In this document: piece after piece, positions 22,209 through 32,835 of the stretch
How positions within the stretch are numbered: position 1 is the stretch's first letter
Layout of the letters: the number at the start of each line of letters is the position of its first letter
Origin: Helichrysum umbraculigerum
Lineage: Eukaryota; Streptophyta; Magnoliopsida; Asterales; Asteraceae
Length of the DNA stretch: 64,000 nt
Direction: 5' to 3'
Assembly (NCBI GenBank): GCA_949592205.1
Contig: CATIUR010000003.1
Location: 84,035,001 to 84,099,000 of the forward strand
Translations under genes and position numbers: made by a program
Notes under the pieces: generated by a model
Told to the model about the DNA's origin: nothing
Database searches by the model: none
Seen by the model: only the letters and a program-made list of their open reading frames with translations

Positions 22209-24607
22209 TGACGTGCCACCAGCGGTCGGTTAGGAATTAACCTGTCGTTGCACCGACTACTGGCGACGTGTCAGTGGAGTTTTAAATTTGTAAATGCTGG
22301 GGCCTAAGTTTACCAGTGCTAAAGGTGTATAGCAGCAAGTATGACCTAGGGTCGTTCTTTAAAATCAACGGTATTGTGAAACAGAGAAATCAAGATGTCC
22401 GAATCTAGCTAGTGAAGGTTGTTTTAAAAGCAGTTGGAGGTTTGTTTTTGTTTGTTTTCTAATTTATACTAATAATTAAACTACGCAATAAAATAAAATA
22501 AAGGGATAGCAGTCAGGATAGAGGGGGTGTTTGTTGTGACTTCGTTAGCCTTGCATTGGGATGATGTTTTGGTTTAAGTTATGAAAACGTCTTTCTAAAG
22601 ATTTGTATTTTATTTGTCTTAAGTATTTATGGTGTAAGCACTAGCACCCTACTGATTGATTGCTCAATCAGTATGTCACTGAGTAACTAGGCTATCATGA
22701 TTCTGATCGGAGGAGGCTGCTCAACTCTCAACACTGCCCTGTTACGGAACAGTGACCCTTTTCTGGAATACGAAGATTCCTGGGCGCATGCATAGAGTAA
22801 CAGACCCACTAATGGTCCGACCGTTCTTAACACCACAGTGATACTCAATTGAATAAAACATTTAGGTTTAAGACTTGGTTGGTGTTTGATTACTTTCCAT
22901 CAATGGTTTCGTAGAATCCAGGGGTGATAGACAAATTTGGAATACTCGATGATTCCTCATCTTCCTTTCTGGATTCATAAACTAAGTTTGTATTTTAGAT
23001 TAGAGATTCCCCATTTATGATTTAAACCAGCCCTCACTTGTATTTAACCAATAAATCCCTAGTTTATTCACAGTGTACAATACTTGTTTAAAACAGCATT
23101 TCCACGGCTTCAAAACCAGACCATGTTATTTGAACACAGATATTTAATCAGAAGTTTATTCACGGTGTACTGTACGTATAAAGTATTTCCACAGATCCAA
23201 AACCAAAACACAGATAATTAATTACCCCCGATATGACGTCTTATCAAAAGGTTTTAACCACGTTTATTGGTGGAAAGGCGTTAGTTGTATATGCGGTTTA
23301 AAATCATAGATGGAACGCGTAATCAAAGCACCGAGTTTTCATTTATAATATAATAGTTGGGAACATTAATCCACAACAGATTGTGCCCACGACTTTCATA
23401 GCTTCCACGTTCCGTACTCCACACATTAGTGATGTTTCCGGCGCTATACAAATGAAAGTCGTATAACGTTACTTCCGTTGTTTCATAATGACATCATCCC
23501 AATTAAGGACTAACTACATCACAACAAACACACAATATAACTACTCACTACGCATAATAACAGATCCTAAATCTAGCATAATAACAATAGCAATTATCAT
23601 TATAATAGATAAGGAAATAAGTAACCGTTAATAAAGCGTAGATTGAATAAACGTTAGAGAGAGAGTACAAGCAGAACCTCCGCAATATCTTCGACAATAT
23701 TACAAATAAGCCCCTGAACTATTCCCTACGCTATTACAAAAGTAGTCCCTCCGTTAGTCCCAGTTAAATATTAACTGAGAACTAACTGATGCTAACCCTA
23801 ATTCTAGAGAGAGAAAAAGAAGAGAGAGAGACTAGAGAGAGAGAGTGTGTGTGAGAGAGAAAGTGAGAGTGAGGAAATGAGTGGAATGAAGAATGGTGTG
23901 AAAATGTGGAGGAGGTGACTCCTATTTATAGGCAAAGTCCCAAATCAGCCGTACAAGTCACGAAGCACCAACGTACAAGCAAACGAAGCACAAACGAGCA
24001 CCAATTGGGGTAGGGAGGGCCGTATACGGCCTTGCAGGGGCCGTATACAGTCTTGCAAGGGCCGTATACGGTCTTGGTAGGGCCGTATACGGTGTCCAGG
24101 GCCGTATACGGTTTCCGTCTGATTTCGTTCGTTGCTTAAAACGCCCGTATCTCCTTCGTTACACGTCCGTTTGACCTGATTCTTTCGCCTGCGGCTTCGT
24201 AATTCCGTTACGCTTCTAATGGTACCAATTTCACAGAAATTGGATGTGTATAGCTCAAGCATAGCCGAAATGACTTTTAACGATCTGTAGAAGCCGTATC
24301 TCTTCCGTTCTTCACCCAATTTGCATGATTCTTGATTCTCCCGTCTCGTTTTTACCTATTACATCATATAATAAGGTTAGAATGTGTTTATCATAAGGTA
24401 AATGAGGGTGTGAGAATTGGTCGTTGTTTATTCGCTCTGTTTTGCTCGTTATTTGGACGTTTTTAGTGTTTTTTGTAGCAACGCTTATATTTTGAGCACT
24501 TTAGTGAATTTTAGTAAATAATGATTGTTTTGAAATGTTTTCACTAAAGATGTGCCCAAAAAGTGTGGAATATCATACTTAAAAACATGACTTTTTGCGT
24601 CACATCA
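22209..24607 (-). repeat. 3' LTR of element D (2399 bp)
   Basis: It starts TGACGTGCCACC and ends CACATCA on the plus strand, matching 30438-32835. It includes the palindrome cluster 24017-24114, TATA box 23922-23931 and a CT-rich leader stretch (GA-rich on plus, about 23800-23880). Confidence 0.93.
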
Positions 24608-26942
24608 AGTTATCCCACACTTAGACGTTGCTTGTCCTCAAGCAACACTCAGCTTTGAAAACATTTTAAAACATTTTTAGAGCGAGTCAAAACATTTCTA
24701 AGAGTTACCACTTCCAGATGCAAATAAGATAGTTTCAGAAATGTAGGGAAAGATAAGATGATCCTTCCTTAAACAAGAAAAGATTCTCTTAGGCATACTT
24801 CCAAATCTCATGATCTTGGAGTACACATGACTAGGCGATCTCACAAAAGGTGGTCACTCAATTCACTCAAAGTGTATCGGGTTTCCTATCGATCTAGAAC
24901 AAATGAAATCGCTCAAATAGCCAGTCATGCAGCACTCATCGTCATAGGCTTGGTCGAGAATCGGATCTCCACCACTTAGGTGAGGACGGTGCTAATTATC
25001 CCAAGATATTCATGAGGGTTGTAGTGTTTGGTGAGGGTAAAAAGGGTATGGATAGTGGTATTTTTGGGTTGTAAGGGTTTTTCTTATCTTAAAACTACTG
25101 AGATCATGAACAACTTTATTTAGAACGGAAAAGAGATAGCTGTTTGTCTTCTATCAAATTTTTCTTGCGAGGATGATACTTCGAAGGACTTTAGCTTTAT
25201 TCTTGCGGAACTATTTTTCTTTTCTTTTCTGCTTTTTCTTCTTTTTATTTTCTTTTTATTTTCTTTTTCTATTTTTCTATATTTTTTTTTTCTTTTTCTT
25301 CTTCAGAACTTCTTTGCCAGAGAATTTCCAAGGATATTTTCTTCTTTTGATTCTTTCAGAAATCCCCTATCTTGATCATTTCGAGCATTTTCGCGGTGTC
25401 AATTTTACACACGAAGGTTTCTCACGAGAGATGACTTTTTGGAGAACACGAAAGGGTAGGATAAGTGAAGTGGACATTCTAAAAGATGTTCTTCATAACC
25501 TCAGAAATTCTAAGATAAGTTTTGGGGATATTTTGGGAAGTAGGGTTTTACTATGAGGGTTTTATGAAACGAAAGGTTTAGGCTCAACGGGGTTTTCTAG
25601 GTGGATCATCGATACTGAAAATGAGCATCGGAGGGGTTTTGGGCTTGAAAAGATATGAGAAAAGGGGTTAAATCCTAGGGAATATCAAGGTCATCTAATT
25701 GCACCTATACCGCATACGGTACACACCAATGTGGTCTCGAAGCGTATGTCAAGAGCAAGTTCTAATTCAGAGATGCATGCATCGGCACACACAAGAAATG
25801 AATAGTGAAGCATTAAAGATGAATGCTTTTAGGCTCAAGATACCTCACTGCAAATAGGGTTGTATGTGCTTCGTCATGCTCCTTTTAGATTATCATTTCT
25901 TACTTAAGAAATTTCTACCTTATTTTCCCTAGATTCCGAAATATCTTACTCATATTTGAAAATAGCTCCTCTCAAAAGATATTATGACTCAAAATAGTAG
26001 AGTTAATCAGGTGATTAGGCTCATACTTTTTAATTTTCTTGAAAAATTTTGAAAAATTTGAGGAACATTTTCTGAGTTTGCTATTTCGGACATTAAAGAT
26101 CATTAAAAACTAACCAAGGTATTCTATACCTGCTATCCCACACTTAGAGGAACATTGTCCCTAATGTTCTCTTGAGTTGAGATTTACTGAAAGTAAAATC
26201 CCACACTTAGAGTTTGAACATGTAAGAAAATGTTTCTCAAGTGTTTGTTTTGGGCTGGAATCCCACACTTAGTGATAAGCTTAGGATAGAGTATAGATTA
26301 CTTTAACAAACTAACAAAGAAAATAATATACAGAATCATAATCAAAAGAGGGTAAAGGGTAAGGACACTCCCCAGATAGCGAGCTGCAATGAAGCTGAGA
26401 ATCTGAATTTGCTGAAAAGAGATGTTGCCAGGATCTTTTTCTGCATCCATGAAGAGCGTCTCGGCTTCAAGCGTCATGCTATTTTTCTTCATCCATTATT
26501 CTCCTTGTGAATCAATCTCGTAAGTGTGAACACGTTGGTCGTACCATTTTTACAAACTCAATATATTTGCAAATGAAAAGATAAATCACTGTCTCAGAAT
26601 TTGAAAAGATGTTTTCTACTACAAATCAGTTTTATAAAACATGTATTTTTAAACGAGTTTGAGCATAATGCATAAAAGTAGTATGCAAGTACCTCAAATG
26701 CTCGAAACACATGAATTACCAGTTTTAACTTGATTTCCTGTTTTCTGAGACGAGTGGTTTATTTGCAAATGAGTTGTAATATCAGAAGGTTTTATAAATC
26801 ATTTAGGCACGACCAAGTGTGAAGGATAGTCAGAGATCTTCTTCACTCATTGACACGTTTCTCTCTACACGTCTTATTCCACGGGTTGCCTCCCGAGAAG
26901 CGCTGCTGTTAGAGTCGAGAGCTCGACTTTACTCCTTTGAGT
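24608..26942 (-). other. Long 3' untranslated region of D with repeated polypurine-tract motif
   Basis: No convincing ORF. The plus strand carries ATCCCACACTTAG four times (24612-24624, 26136-26147, 26198-26210, 26260-26272). The first adjoins the LTR and serves as polypurine tract (CTAAGTGTGGGAT). A T-rich stretch at 25205-25305 gives a chance phenylalanine-rich frame. GGGTTGCCTCCCGAGAAGCG at 26884-26903 matches a segment at the same place in C. Confidence 0.6.
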
Positions 26943-28079
26943 TTAGGTGTACGGGAAGGAGCTCCCAGGGCGAGTGATAGTGACATTATGTGCCCTGGGT
27001 TGTGGGAAAGAGTATCGCGGAGGATAGATCCTTTGGAAGTGGCATACCATGGTTGAGATTAGATCTAGCAGTTCCATGGTATCCACTTTGAAGTTTCGAA
27101 GTTGTTCTGAGGCTGCTCTAGAAAGACCTAGCAATCCGTTTGTGATGTAGTCAACCGCTTTAGTGACTGGCCCGTTAGGGTCAATCATAGTGGTTGTGCT
27201 TGTCGTGATGTATTCTCTAATCGGATGCTTAAGTCTGAAGGAATCCATAAATTCCAGTTGCTTCATCTTCAGATCTTCGAATTCTTCGCTATTAGGATCT
27301 TCTTCGAATACAGTTGTAGATTTGCACAAGCTTTTGATTAGCTGGTGCTGATGAAGGGTGAAAGGAAAGCCAGAGTTTTTGAAAATATGAATCATTTTGT
27401 TGAATATCTCGCGATATCCAGCCTGGAGGATATACTCTGCTTTCTCGGCGTCTTCTGCATTCAATATCTCGTGTAATCGAGTTATCACAAAAGTGACAAC
27501 ATCGAGTAGAGACATATTTTTAACAATGAGAGGGTGATTACGCCTGCTTTCGTCCCTTATGATGTACCTAAGCTCTTCGATTATCAATTTAATATGATGT
27601 TCTAAAGTAGACTTGATGATAAATCGATTACTTTCTTTGGTACTCAGGTGATCTTTCTCAGCTAATAAGTCAAGGAATCCCTGTAGATTCCTCATCACCA
27701 TGAAGTCAGTAGCATCTTCAATATTTCTTCTGATAGCACCCAACTTCTCCCTCTGTTTTGATGAATAAGGAAACTCAGAGCCCATGAGAACATCATACAC
27801 CTTGCGGTATATTTGTCTCCGTTCAATGTAGAAGAGTAGTTCATTCGCGTTGTTCCTTTCTTTCTTGAGCTGAGATTTGAGTGCATCTGCGAATACTCTG
27901 ATGCAATGCTTAAGGTAGAGCGGATCTTGGGTTCCCTTGCTAGTGAGATAGATAGTGGATGCTGCCTCAATAACCGCTATTAGCCATCTTTGATGCATAG
28001 AGTAATCATTGGTAGAATTTCTAATAGCTGCTAGTATGATGTGAGGATCACCATCATACTTGTCAATCACAGAAATCAT
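26943..28079 (-). CDS. Unrecognised 378-aa helical protein of element D (ORF2)
   Basis: I do not recognise the family. It occupies the place where pol would be. The ATG at 28079 overlaps the gag stop by four bases (ATGA), which suggests termination-reinitiation. The protein looks mostly alpha-helical, without a signal peptide or membrane segment. It contains an internal duplication: residues 88-109 (RQIYRKVYDVLMGSEFPYSS...) and 223-244 (REIFNKMIHIFKNSGFPFTL...) share I-[YF]-x-K-[VM]-x5-x2-S-x-F-P-[YF]-[ST], about 135 residues apart, and the helices before each copy also look alike. The C-terminus is proline-rich (about 350-378). No zinc knuckle or catalytic motif of RT, RNase H or integrase is seen. 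The frame is fully open, which suggests it was maintained by selection until recently. It could be a structural or RNA-binding partner of Gag, but that is speculation. Confidence 0.8.
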   Translation of the reverse strand: MISVIDKYDGDPHIILAAIRNSTNDYSMHQRWLIAVIEAASTIYLTSKGTQDPLYLKHCIRVFADALKSQLKKERNNANELLFYIERRQIYRKVYDVLMGSEFPYSSKQREKLGAIRRNIEDATDFMVMRNLQGFLDLLAEKDHLSTKESNRFIIKSTLEHHIKLIIEELRYIIRDESRRNHPLIVKNMSLLDVVTFVITRLHEILNAEDAEKAEYILQAGYREIFNKMIHIFKNSGFPFTLHQHQLIKSLCKSTTVFEEDPNSEEFEDLKMKQLEFMDSFRLKHPIREYITTSTTTMIDPNGPVTKAVDYITNGLLGLSRAASEQLRNFKVDTMELLDLISTMVCHFQRIYPPRYSFPQPRAHNVTITRPGSSFPYT

Positions 28080-30385
28080 TTGCTCATGAGTAGAGACGAT
28101 GGGATGCAGATGATTTCTTGAGATAAGTCTTGTGGATCAGGCAATTCTGGAGAATCAAGATGATAAATATGCTCATTTTCTTCTTTCATCTCTTGTTCCT
28201 GCTTAGCTCTTGGTTCAGAGATCTCGTCATCTGATGTGTCTTGGCTAATAGAGACCGTATATAGCTCAGCATTCTCCATCGGAACATAGTCATTCTTATC
28301 GATCTTGAATGTGATGCTTTCTCCGTGAGCGTGTAAGCTGATCGTCTGAGAGTGCACATCGATGACTGCTCTGGCGGTGTTCATAAAAGGTCTACCTAGG
28401 ATTATTGGGATGTTTATATCTTCTTGAATATCCATTACCACAAAGTCAGTTGGGAAAAAGAACTTGTCGACTTTAACCATGATGTTCGCAGCTATTCCCT
28501 TAGGATACCTAATAGATTGGTCAGCTAGTTGGACACTCATTTTAGTGGGTTTTAGGTCTCCTAATTCTAGTCTTTTAAATAATGAATGTGGCATTAGGTT
28601 AATACTTGCTCCTAGATCGGCCAGAGAGCGAATATCACCAGATTGGTTGATAGAGCAGGGAAGGGTAAAACGTCCGGTGTCTCCTAGTTTTTCCGGTAGA
28701 CGATTTTGAAGGATAGCTGAACATTCAGCAGTTAGCGGGACATTAGGTACTTCGGGTACCTTGTCTTTGTTTGAGATAAGTCTCCTAACGTATTTAGCAT
28801 ACTTGAAAGCTTTAACTTCATTAGGTTGTTGCTTGAGACATCCTGGAAATGGTAAGCTTTCCTTTTTAGGGTTTGGAGAAGACTTTTTCTCAACTGTCTG
28901 TGTGACAGGAGATTGTTCTTTCACCGGAGAAAGAACTAAAGGTTGGCTCGGTGCCACCTTGGAGTCTTGGTTGGTTACGTGGTTGGTTTCCATAGTATGT
29001 GGGTTATGAAAGGTGCTACTAGGCAGACTACCCTGTGGTCCAGTGTCGATACGTTCCGCTAGTCGACCTACTTGGGTTACAAGAGTATTTAGTAAAGTTA
29101 GTTGGTCTCTTAGGAAGAGATCAACCTGGTCTTGTCTAGCCGTAATCGTTTGGATGATTTGTATGAGGGTGTCGTCTAGACTAGTAATTGGCCTAGTGGG
29201 TTCAGAAGATTGGGCCATCTCAGGTCTGGCACCAGGAAGTAACGGTGGTTGGTTATAACTGAGTTGAGGTTGTTGTGGGTAGGTTGGGTATTGGAATTGG
29301 TTGGGTGGTGGAATTGGTAGGTATTGATTGGCTCGAGGAGGAGGGGTTTGAGTATAATCAGGTGGACATGGGTGAGTTCGGAACTGGTCATGGTAGGCTG
29401 TTCCATCAACAGGGTTTGTAGCTTGTAGATTTGTACAGTTCCGACAGGACTGAATATGGTAGACCTGTTGAGGAGGTTTCTTCAGCTTTCCTATTTCCTC
29501 GGTTAGCGTTCCGATGTGTTCCGTCAGAGATTTGATCGCCTCAGTTTGCACAGGATTGGGAAGGGCAAGCGGTGCCGATAATGAGGAATGCTCATCAGTG
29601 TTCCAATCGTTGTGATTCATGGTCATGCTCTCAATCAGATTCCAGGCTTCGTCATCCATGCAACGCGTGAAGTTTCCTCGAGCACCGGCATCGAGCATTG
29701 GCTTGTGGTGTGGTGCGAGACCATTGTAAAACGTGCACAACTGAGTTGATCGTTCGATTTGGTGGTTAGGACATCTTCTAAGCAACCTCTTAAATCTTTC
29801 CCACGCACTGTAGATTGATTCATCGTGAAACTGTTGGAAGTTCAAGATGTCTTTCTTTAACCTAATTCGTTTAGATGGGGGAAAGTACTTTGTTAAGAAC
29901 TTATCTTCCATTTCCGCCCATGAGGAGATAGAGTTGGTCTCTAGTTCCTCGAACCAAGTCTGTACGTGATGAGAAAGAGAGTAGGGGAACAGATATAAGC
30001 GGATTGTATCTTGCTCAACCCCATTTTGCTTGAAAGAGTCGGATAGGGTGAAAAATTTATTGAGGTGGGAGTAGGGATCATCGTTCGGTAGTCCGTTGAA
30101 TTGGCAGCGATTCAGGATCAGCTGCACTACATCGTGCTTGAGTTTGAATGATGCTCCTTCAGTCTCCGGGTAGCGTATGGGTCCACCTCGAACTTCTATC
30201 GAGGATTTGTTGCTATCAGCGAGAGTAATGTGTGCGGTGGTTGTAGGATTGTGGGAAGATGATCGCTTCTCTCGTTGGATGGGTACGACGTATGATTTAG
30301 GATTGGGGAAAGGAAGGATTGAAAGAATTTTTAGGAGTTTAAGAAGAGAGAACCATCCTAATGGTTCACTAGCAAGAAAGTTCAT
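28076..30385 (-). CDS. gag: Gag-protease of element D, 769 aa
   Basis: The ATG at 30385 (MNFLASEPLG) is the first in frame. The frame stays open upstream through the primer site into the LTR but without an ATG. The retrotransposon Gag domain is at about residues 110-270 (FPYSLSHHVQTWFEELE, W-x-MEDKFLTKYFP, then ESIYSAWERFKRLLRRCPNH), typical of Athila/Tat Gag. A proline- and glutamine-rich linker follows. The aspartic protease-like domain near 575-690 reads LADLGASINLMP with a later ILGRPF. The usual DTGAS is DLGAS here, as in Athila. The protein ends MSK with its stop overlapping ORF2. Complete and open. It would assemble the particle and process proteins. Confidence 0.9.
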   Translation of the reverse strand: MNFLASEPLGWFSLLKLLKILSILPFPNPKSYVVPIQREKRSSSHNPTTTAHITLADSNKSSIEVRGGPIRYPETEGASFKLKHDVVQLILNRCQFNGLPNDDPYSHLNKFFTLSDSFKQNGVEQDTIRLYLFPYSLSHHVQTWFEELETNSISSWAEMEDKFLTKYFPPSKRIRLKKDILNFQQFHDESIYSAWERFKRLLRRCPNHQIERSTQLCTFYNGLAPHHKPMLDAGARGNFTRCMDDEAWNLIESMTMNHNDWNTDEHSSLSAPLALPNPVQTEAIKSLTEHIGTLTEEIGKLKKPPQQVYHIQSCRNCTNLQATNPVDGTAYHDQFRTHPCPPDYTQTPPPRANQYLPIPPPNQFQYPTYPQQPQLSYNQPPLLPGARPEMAQSSEPTRPITSLDDTLIQIIQTITARQDQVDLFLRDQLTLLNTLVTQVGRLAERIDTGPQGSLPSSTFHNPHTMETNHVTNQDSKVAPSQPLVLSPVKEQSPVTQTVEKKSSPNPKKESLPFPGCLKQQPNEVKAFKYAKYVRRLISNKDKVPEVPNVPLTAECSAILQNRLPEKLGDTGRFTLPCSINQSGDIRSLADLGASINLMPHSLFKRLELGDLKPTKMSVQLADQSIRYPKGIAANIMVKVDKFFFPTDFVVMDIQEDINIPIILGRPFMNTARAVIDVHSQTISLHAHGESITFKIDKNDYVPMENAELYTVSISQDTSDDEISEPRAKQEQEMKEENEHIYHLDSPELPDPQDLSQEIICIPSSLLMSK

Positions 30386-30413
30386 TATGACGTCTCTGAG
30401 TCTTACAGTTGAT

Positions 30414-30431
30414 TCCCCGGCAGCGGCGCCA
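30414..30431 (-). promoter_or_regulatory. Primer binding site of D (tRNA-Asp)
   Basis: The minus strand reads TGGCGCCGCTGCCGGGGA, one base from the complement of the plant tRNA-Asp 3' end (GTTGCC expected). It lies six bases from the LTR. Athila/Tat elements commonly use this primer. Confidence 0.85.
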
Positions 30432-30437
30432 AAAACT

Positions 30438-32835
30438 TGACGCGCCACCAGCGGTCGGTTAGGAATTAACCTGTCGTTGCACCGACTACTGGCGACGTGT
30501 CAGTGGAGTTTTAAATTTGTAAATGCTGGGGCCTAAGTTTACCAGTGCTAAAGGTGTATAGCAGCAAGTATGACCTAGGGTCGTTCTTTAAAATCAACGG
30601 TATTGTGAAACATAGAAATCAAGATGTCCGAATCTAGCTAGTGAAGGTTGTTTTAAAAGCAGTTGGAGGTTTGTTTTTGTTTGTTTTCTAATTTATACTA
30701 ATAATTAAACTACGCAATAAAATAAAATAAAGGGATAGCAGTCAGGATAGAGGGGGTGTTTGTTGTGACTTCGTTAGCCTTGCATTGGGATGATGTTTTG
30801 GTTTAAGTTATGAAAACGTCTTTCTAAAGATTTGTATTTTATTTGTCTTAAGTATTTATGGTGTAAGCACTAGCACCCTACTGATTGATTGCTCAATCAG
30901 TATGTCACTGAGTAACTAGGCTATCATGATTCTGATCGGAGGAGGCTGCTCAACTCTCAACACTGCTCTGTTACGGAACAGTGACCCTTTTCTGGAATAC
31001 GAAGATTCCTGGGCGCATGCATAGAGTAACAGACCCACTAATGGTCCGACCGTTCTTAACACCACAGTGATACTCAATTGAATAAAACATTTAGGTTTAA
31101 GACTTGGTTGGTGTTTGATTACTTTCCGTCAATGATTTCGTAGAATCCAGGGGTGATAGACAAATTTGGAATACTCGATGATTCCTCATCTTCCTTTCTG
31201 GATTCATAAACTAAGTTTGTATTTTTGATTAGAGATTCCCCATTTATGATTTAAACCAGCCCTCACTTGTATTTAACCAATAAATCCCTAGTTTATTCAC
31301 AGTGTACAATACTTGTTTAAAACAGCATTTCCACGGCTACAAAACCAGACCATGTTATTTGAACACAGATATTTAATCAGAAGTTTATTCACGGTGTACA
31401 GTACGTATAAAGTATTTCCACAGATCCAAAACCAAAACACAGATAATTAATTACCCCCGATATGACGTCTTATCAAAAGGTTTTAACCACGTTTATTGGT
31501 GGAAAGGCGTTAGTTGAATATGCGGTTTAAAATCATAGATGGAACGCGTAATCAAAGCACCGAGTTTTCATTTATAATATAATAGTTGGGAACATTAATC
31601 CACAACAGATTGTGCCCACGACTTTCATAGCTTCCACGTTCCGTACTCCACACATTAGTGATGTTTCCGGCGCTATACAAATGAAAGTCGTATAATGTTA
31701 CTTCCGTTGTTTCATAATGACATCATCCCAATTAACGACTAACTACATCACAACAAACACACAATATAACTACTCACTACGCATAATAACAGATCCTAAA
31801 TCTAGCATAATAACAATAGCAATTATCATTATAATAGATAAGGAAAGAAGTAACCGTTAATAAAGCGTAGATTGAATAAACGTTAGAGAGAGAGTACAAG
31901 CAGAACCTCCGCAATATCTTCGACAATATTACAAATAAGCCCCTGAACTATTCCCTACACTATTACAAAAGTAGTCCCTCCGTTAGTCCCAGTTAAATAT
32001 TAACTGAGAACTAACTGATGCTAACCCTAATTCTAGAGAGAGAGAAAGAAGAGAGAGAGAGTAGAGAGAGAGAGTGTGTGTGAGAGAGAAAGTGAGAGTG
32101 AGGAAATGAGTGGAATGAAGAATGGTGTGAAAATGTGGAGGAGGTGACTCCTATTTATAGGCAAAGTCCCAAATCAGCCGTACAAGTCGCGAAGCACCAA
32201 CGTACAAGCAAACGAAGCACAAACGAGCACCAATTGGGGTAGGGAGGGCTGTATACGGCCTTGCAGGGGCCGTATACGGTCTTGCAAGGGCCGTATACGG
32301 TCTTGGTAGGGCCGTATACGGTGTCCAGGGCCGTATACGGTCTCCGTCTGATTTCGTTCATTGCTTAAAACGCCCGTATCTCCTTCGTTACACGTCCGTT
32401 TGACCTGATTCTTTTGCCTGCGGCTTCGTAATTCCGTTACGCTTCTAATGGTACCCATTTCACAGAAATTGGATGTGTATAGCTCAAGCATAGCCGAAAT
32501 GACTTTTAACGATCTGTAGAAGCCGTATCTCTTCCGTTCTTCACCCAATTTGCATGATTCTTGATTCTCCCGTCTCGTTTTTACCTATTACATCATATAA
32601 TAAGGTTAGAATGTGTTTATCATAAGGTAAATGAGGGTGTGAGAATTGGTCGTTGTTTATTCGCTCTGTTTTGCTCGTTATTTGGACGTTTTTAGTGTTT
32701 TTTGTAGCAACGCTTATATTTGGAGCACTTTAGTGAATTTTAGTAAATAATGATTGTTTTGAAATGTTTTCACTAAAGATGTGCCCAAAAAGTGTGGAAT
32801 ATCATACTAAAAACATGACTTTTTGCGTCACATCA
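30438..32835 (-). repeat. 5' LTR of element D (2398 bp)
   Basis: Partner of 22209-24607. On the minus strand it runs from TGATGTGACGC (32835) to the GCGTCA end at 30438. It contains the palindrome cluster 32246-32343, TATA box 32151-32160 and, downstream of it, a CT-rich transcribed leader (about 32105-32035). Confidence 0.93.
32151..32343 (-). promoter_or_regulatory. CCGTATACGG palindrome cluster and TATA box in LTR D
   Basis: Five spaced copies of GGCCGTATACGG lie at 32246-32343. Four keep the perfect 10-bp palindrome CCGTATACGG and one is a variant. On the minus strand they sit 86 bp upstream of CTATAAATAG (32151-32160). The left LTR repeats this at 24017-24114 and 23922-23931, with a different copy mutated. 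Enhancer function is inference. Confidence 0.65.

Larger units (their letters stand above)
22209..32835 (-). mobile_element. Non-autonomous gypsy-type element D (gag-protease plus unknown ORF)
   Basis: LTRs of 2399 and 2398 bp (22209-24607 and 30438-32835) flank a gag-protease gene and a second ORF. A tRNA-Asp primer site adjoins the right LTR. No reverse transcriptase, RNase H or integrase is encoded, so it would depend on a partner, plausibly an Athila-like element such as C. Flanks do not show a target duplication (CTCTT on the left, GGGTC on the right). LTR differences number about twenty by eye, roughly 1 percent. It lies inside C at the spot where most of the C gag is absent. Confidence 0.85.

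Noticed and set aside
23945..24319. 124-aa frame with RIRPLQDRIRPLQ repeats in LTR D (also 32174-32548)
   Set aside because: The repeat is the palindromic GGCCGTATACGG cluster read as protein. It lies in the LTR upstream of and over the TATA box and has an alternative reading with similar repeats.
25173..25556. 127-aa plus-strand frame in the 3' region of D
   Set aside because: It arises from a T-rich stretch, is antisense to the element, and has no protein-like features beyond that.
30386..30448. Upstream extension of the D gag through the primer site into the LTR
   Set aside because: The frame is open but has no ATG before 30385; only a GTG at 30448 could start it.
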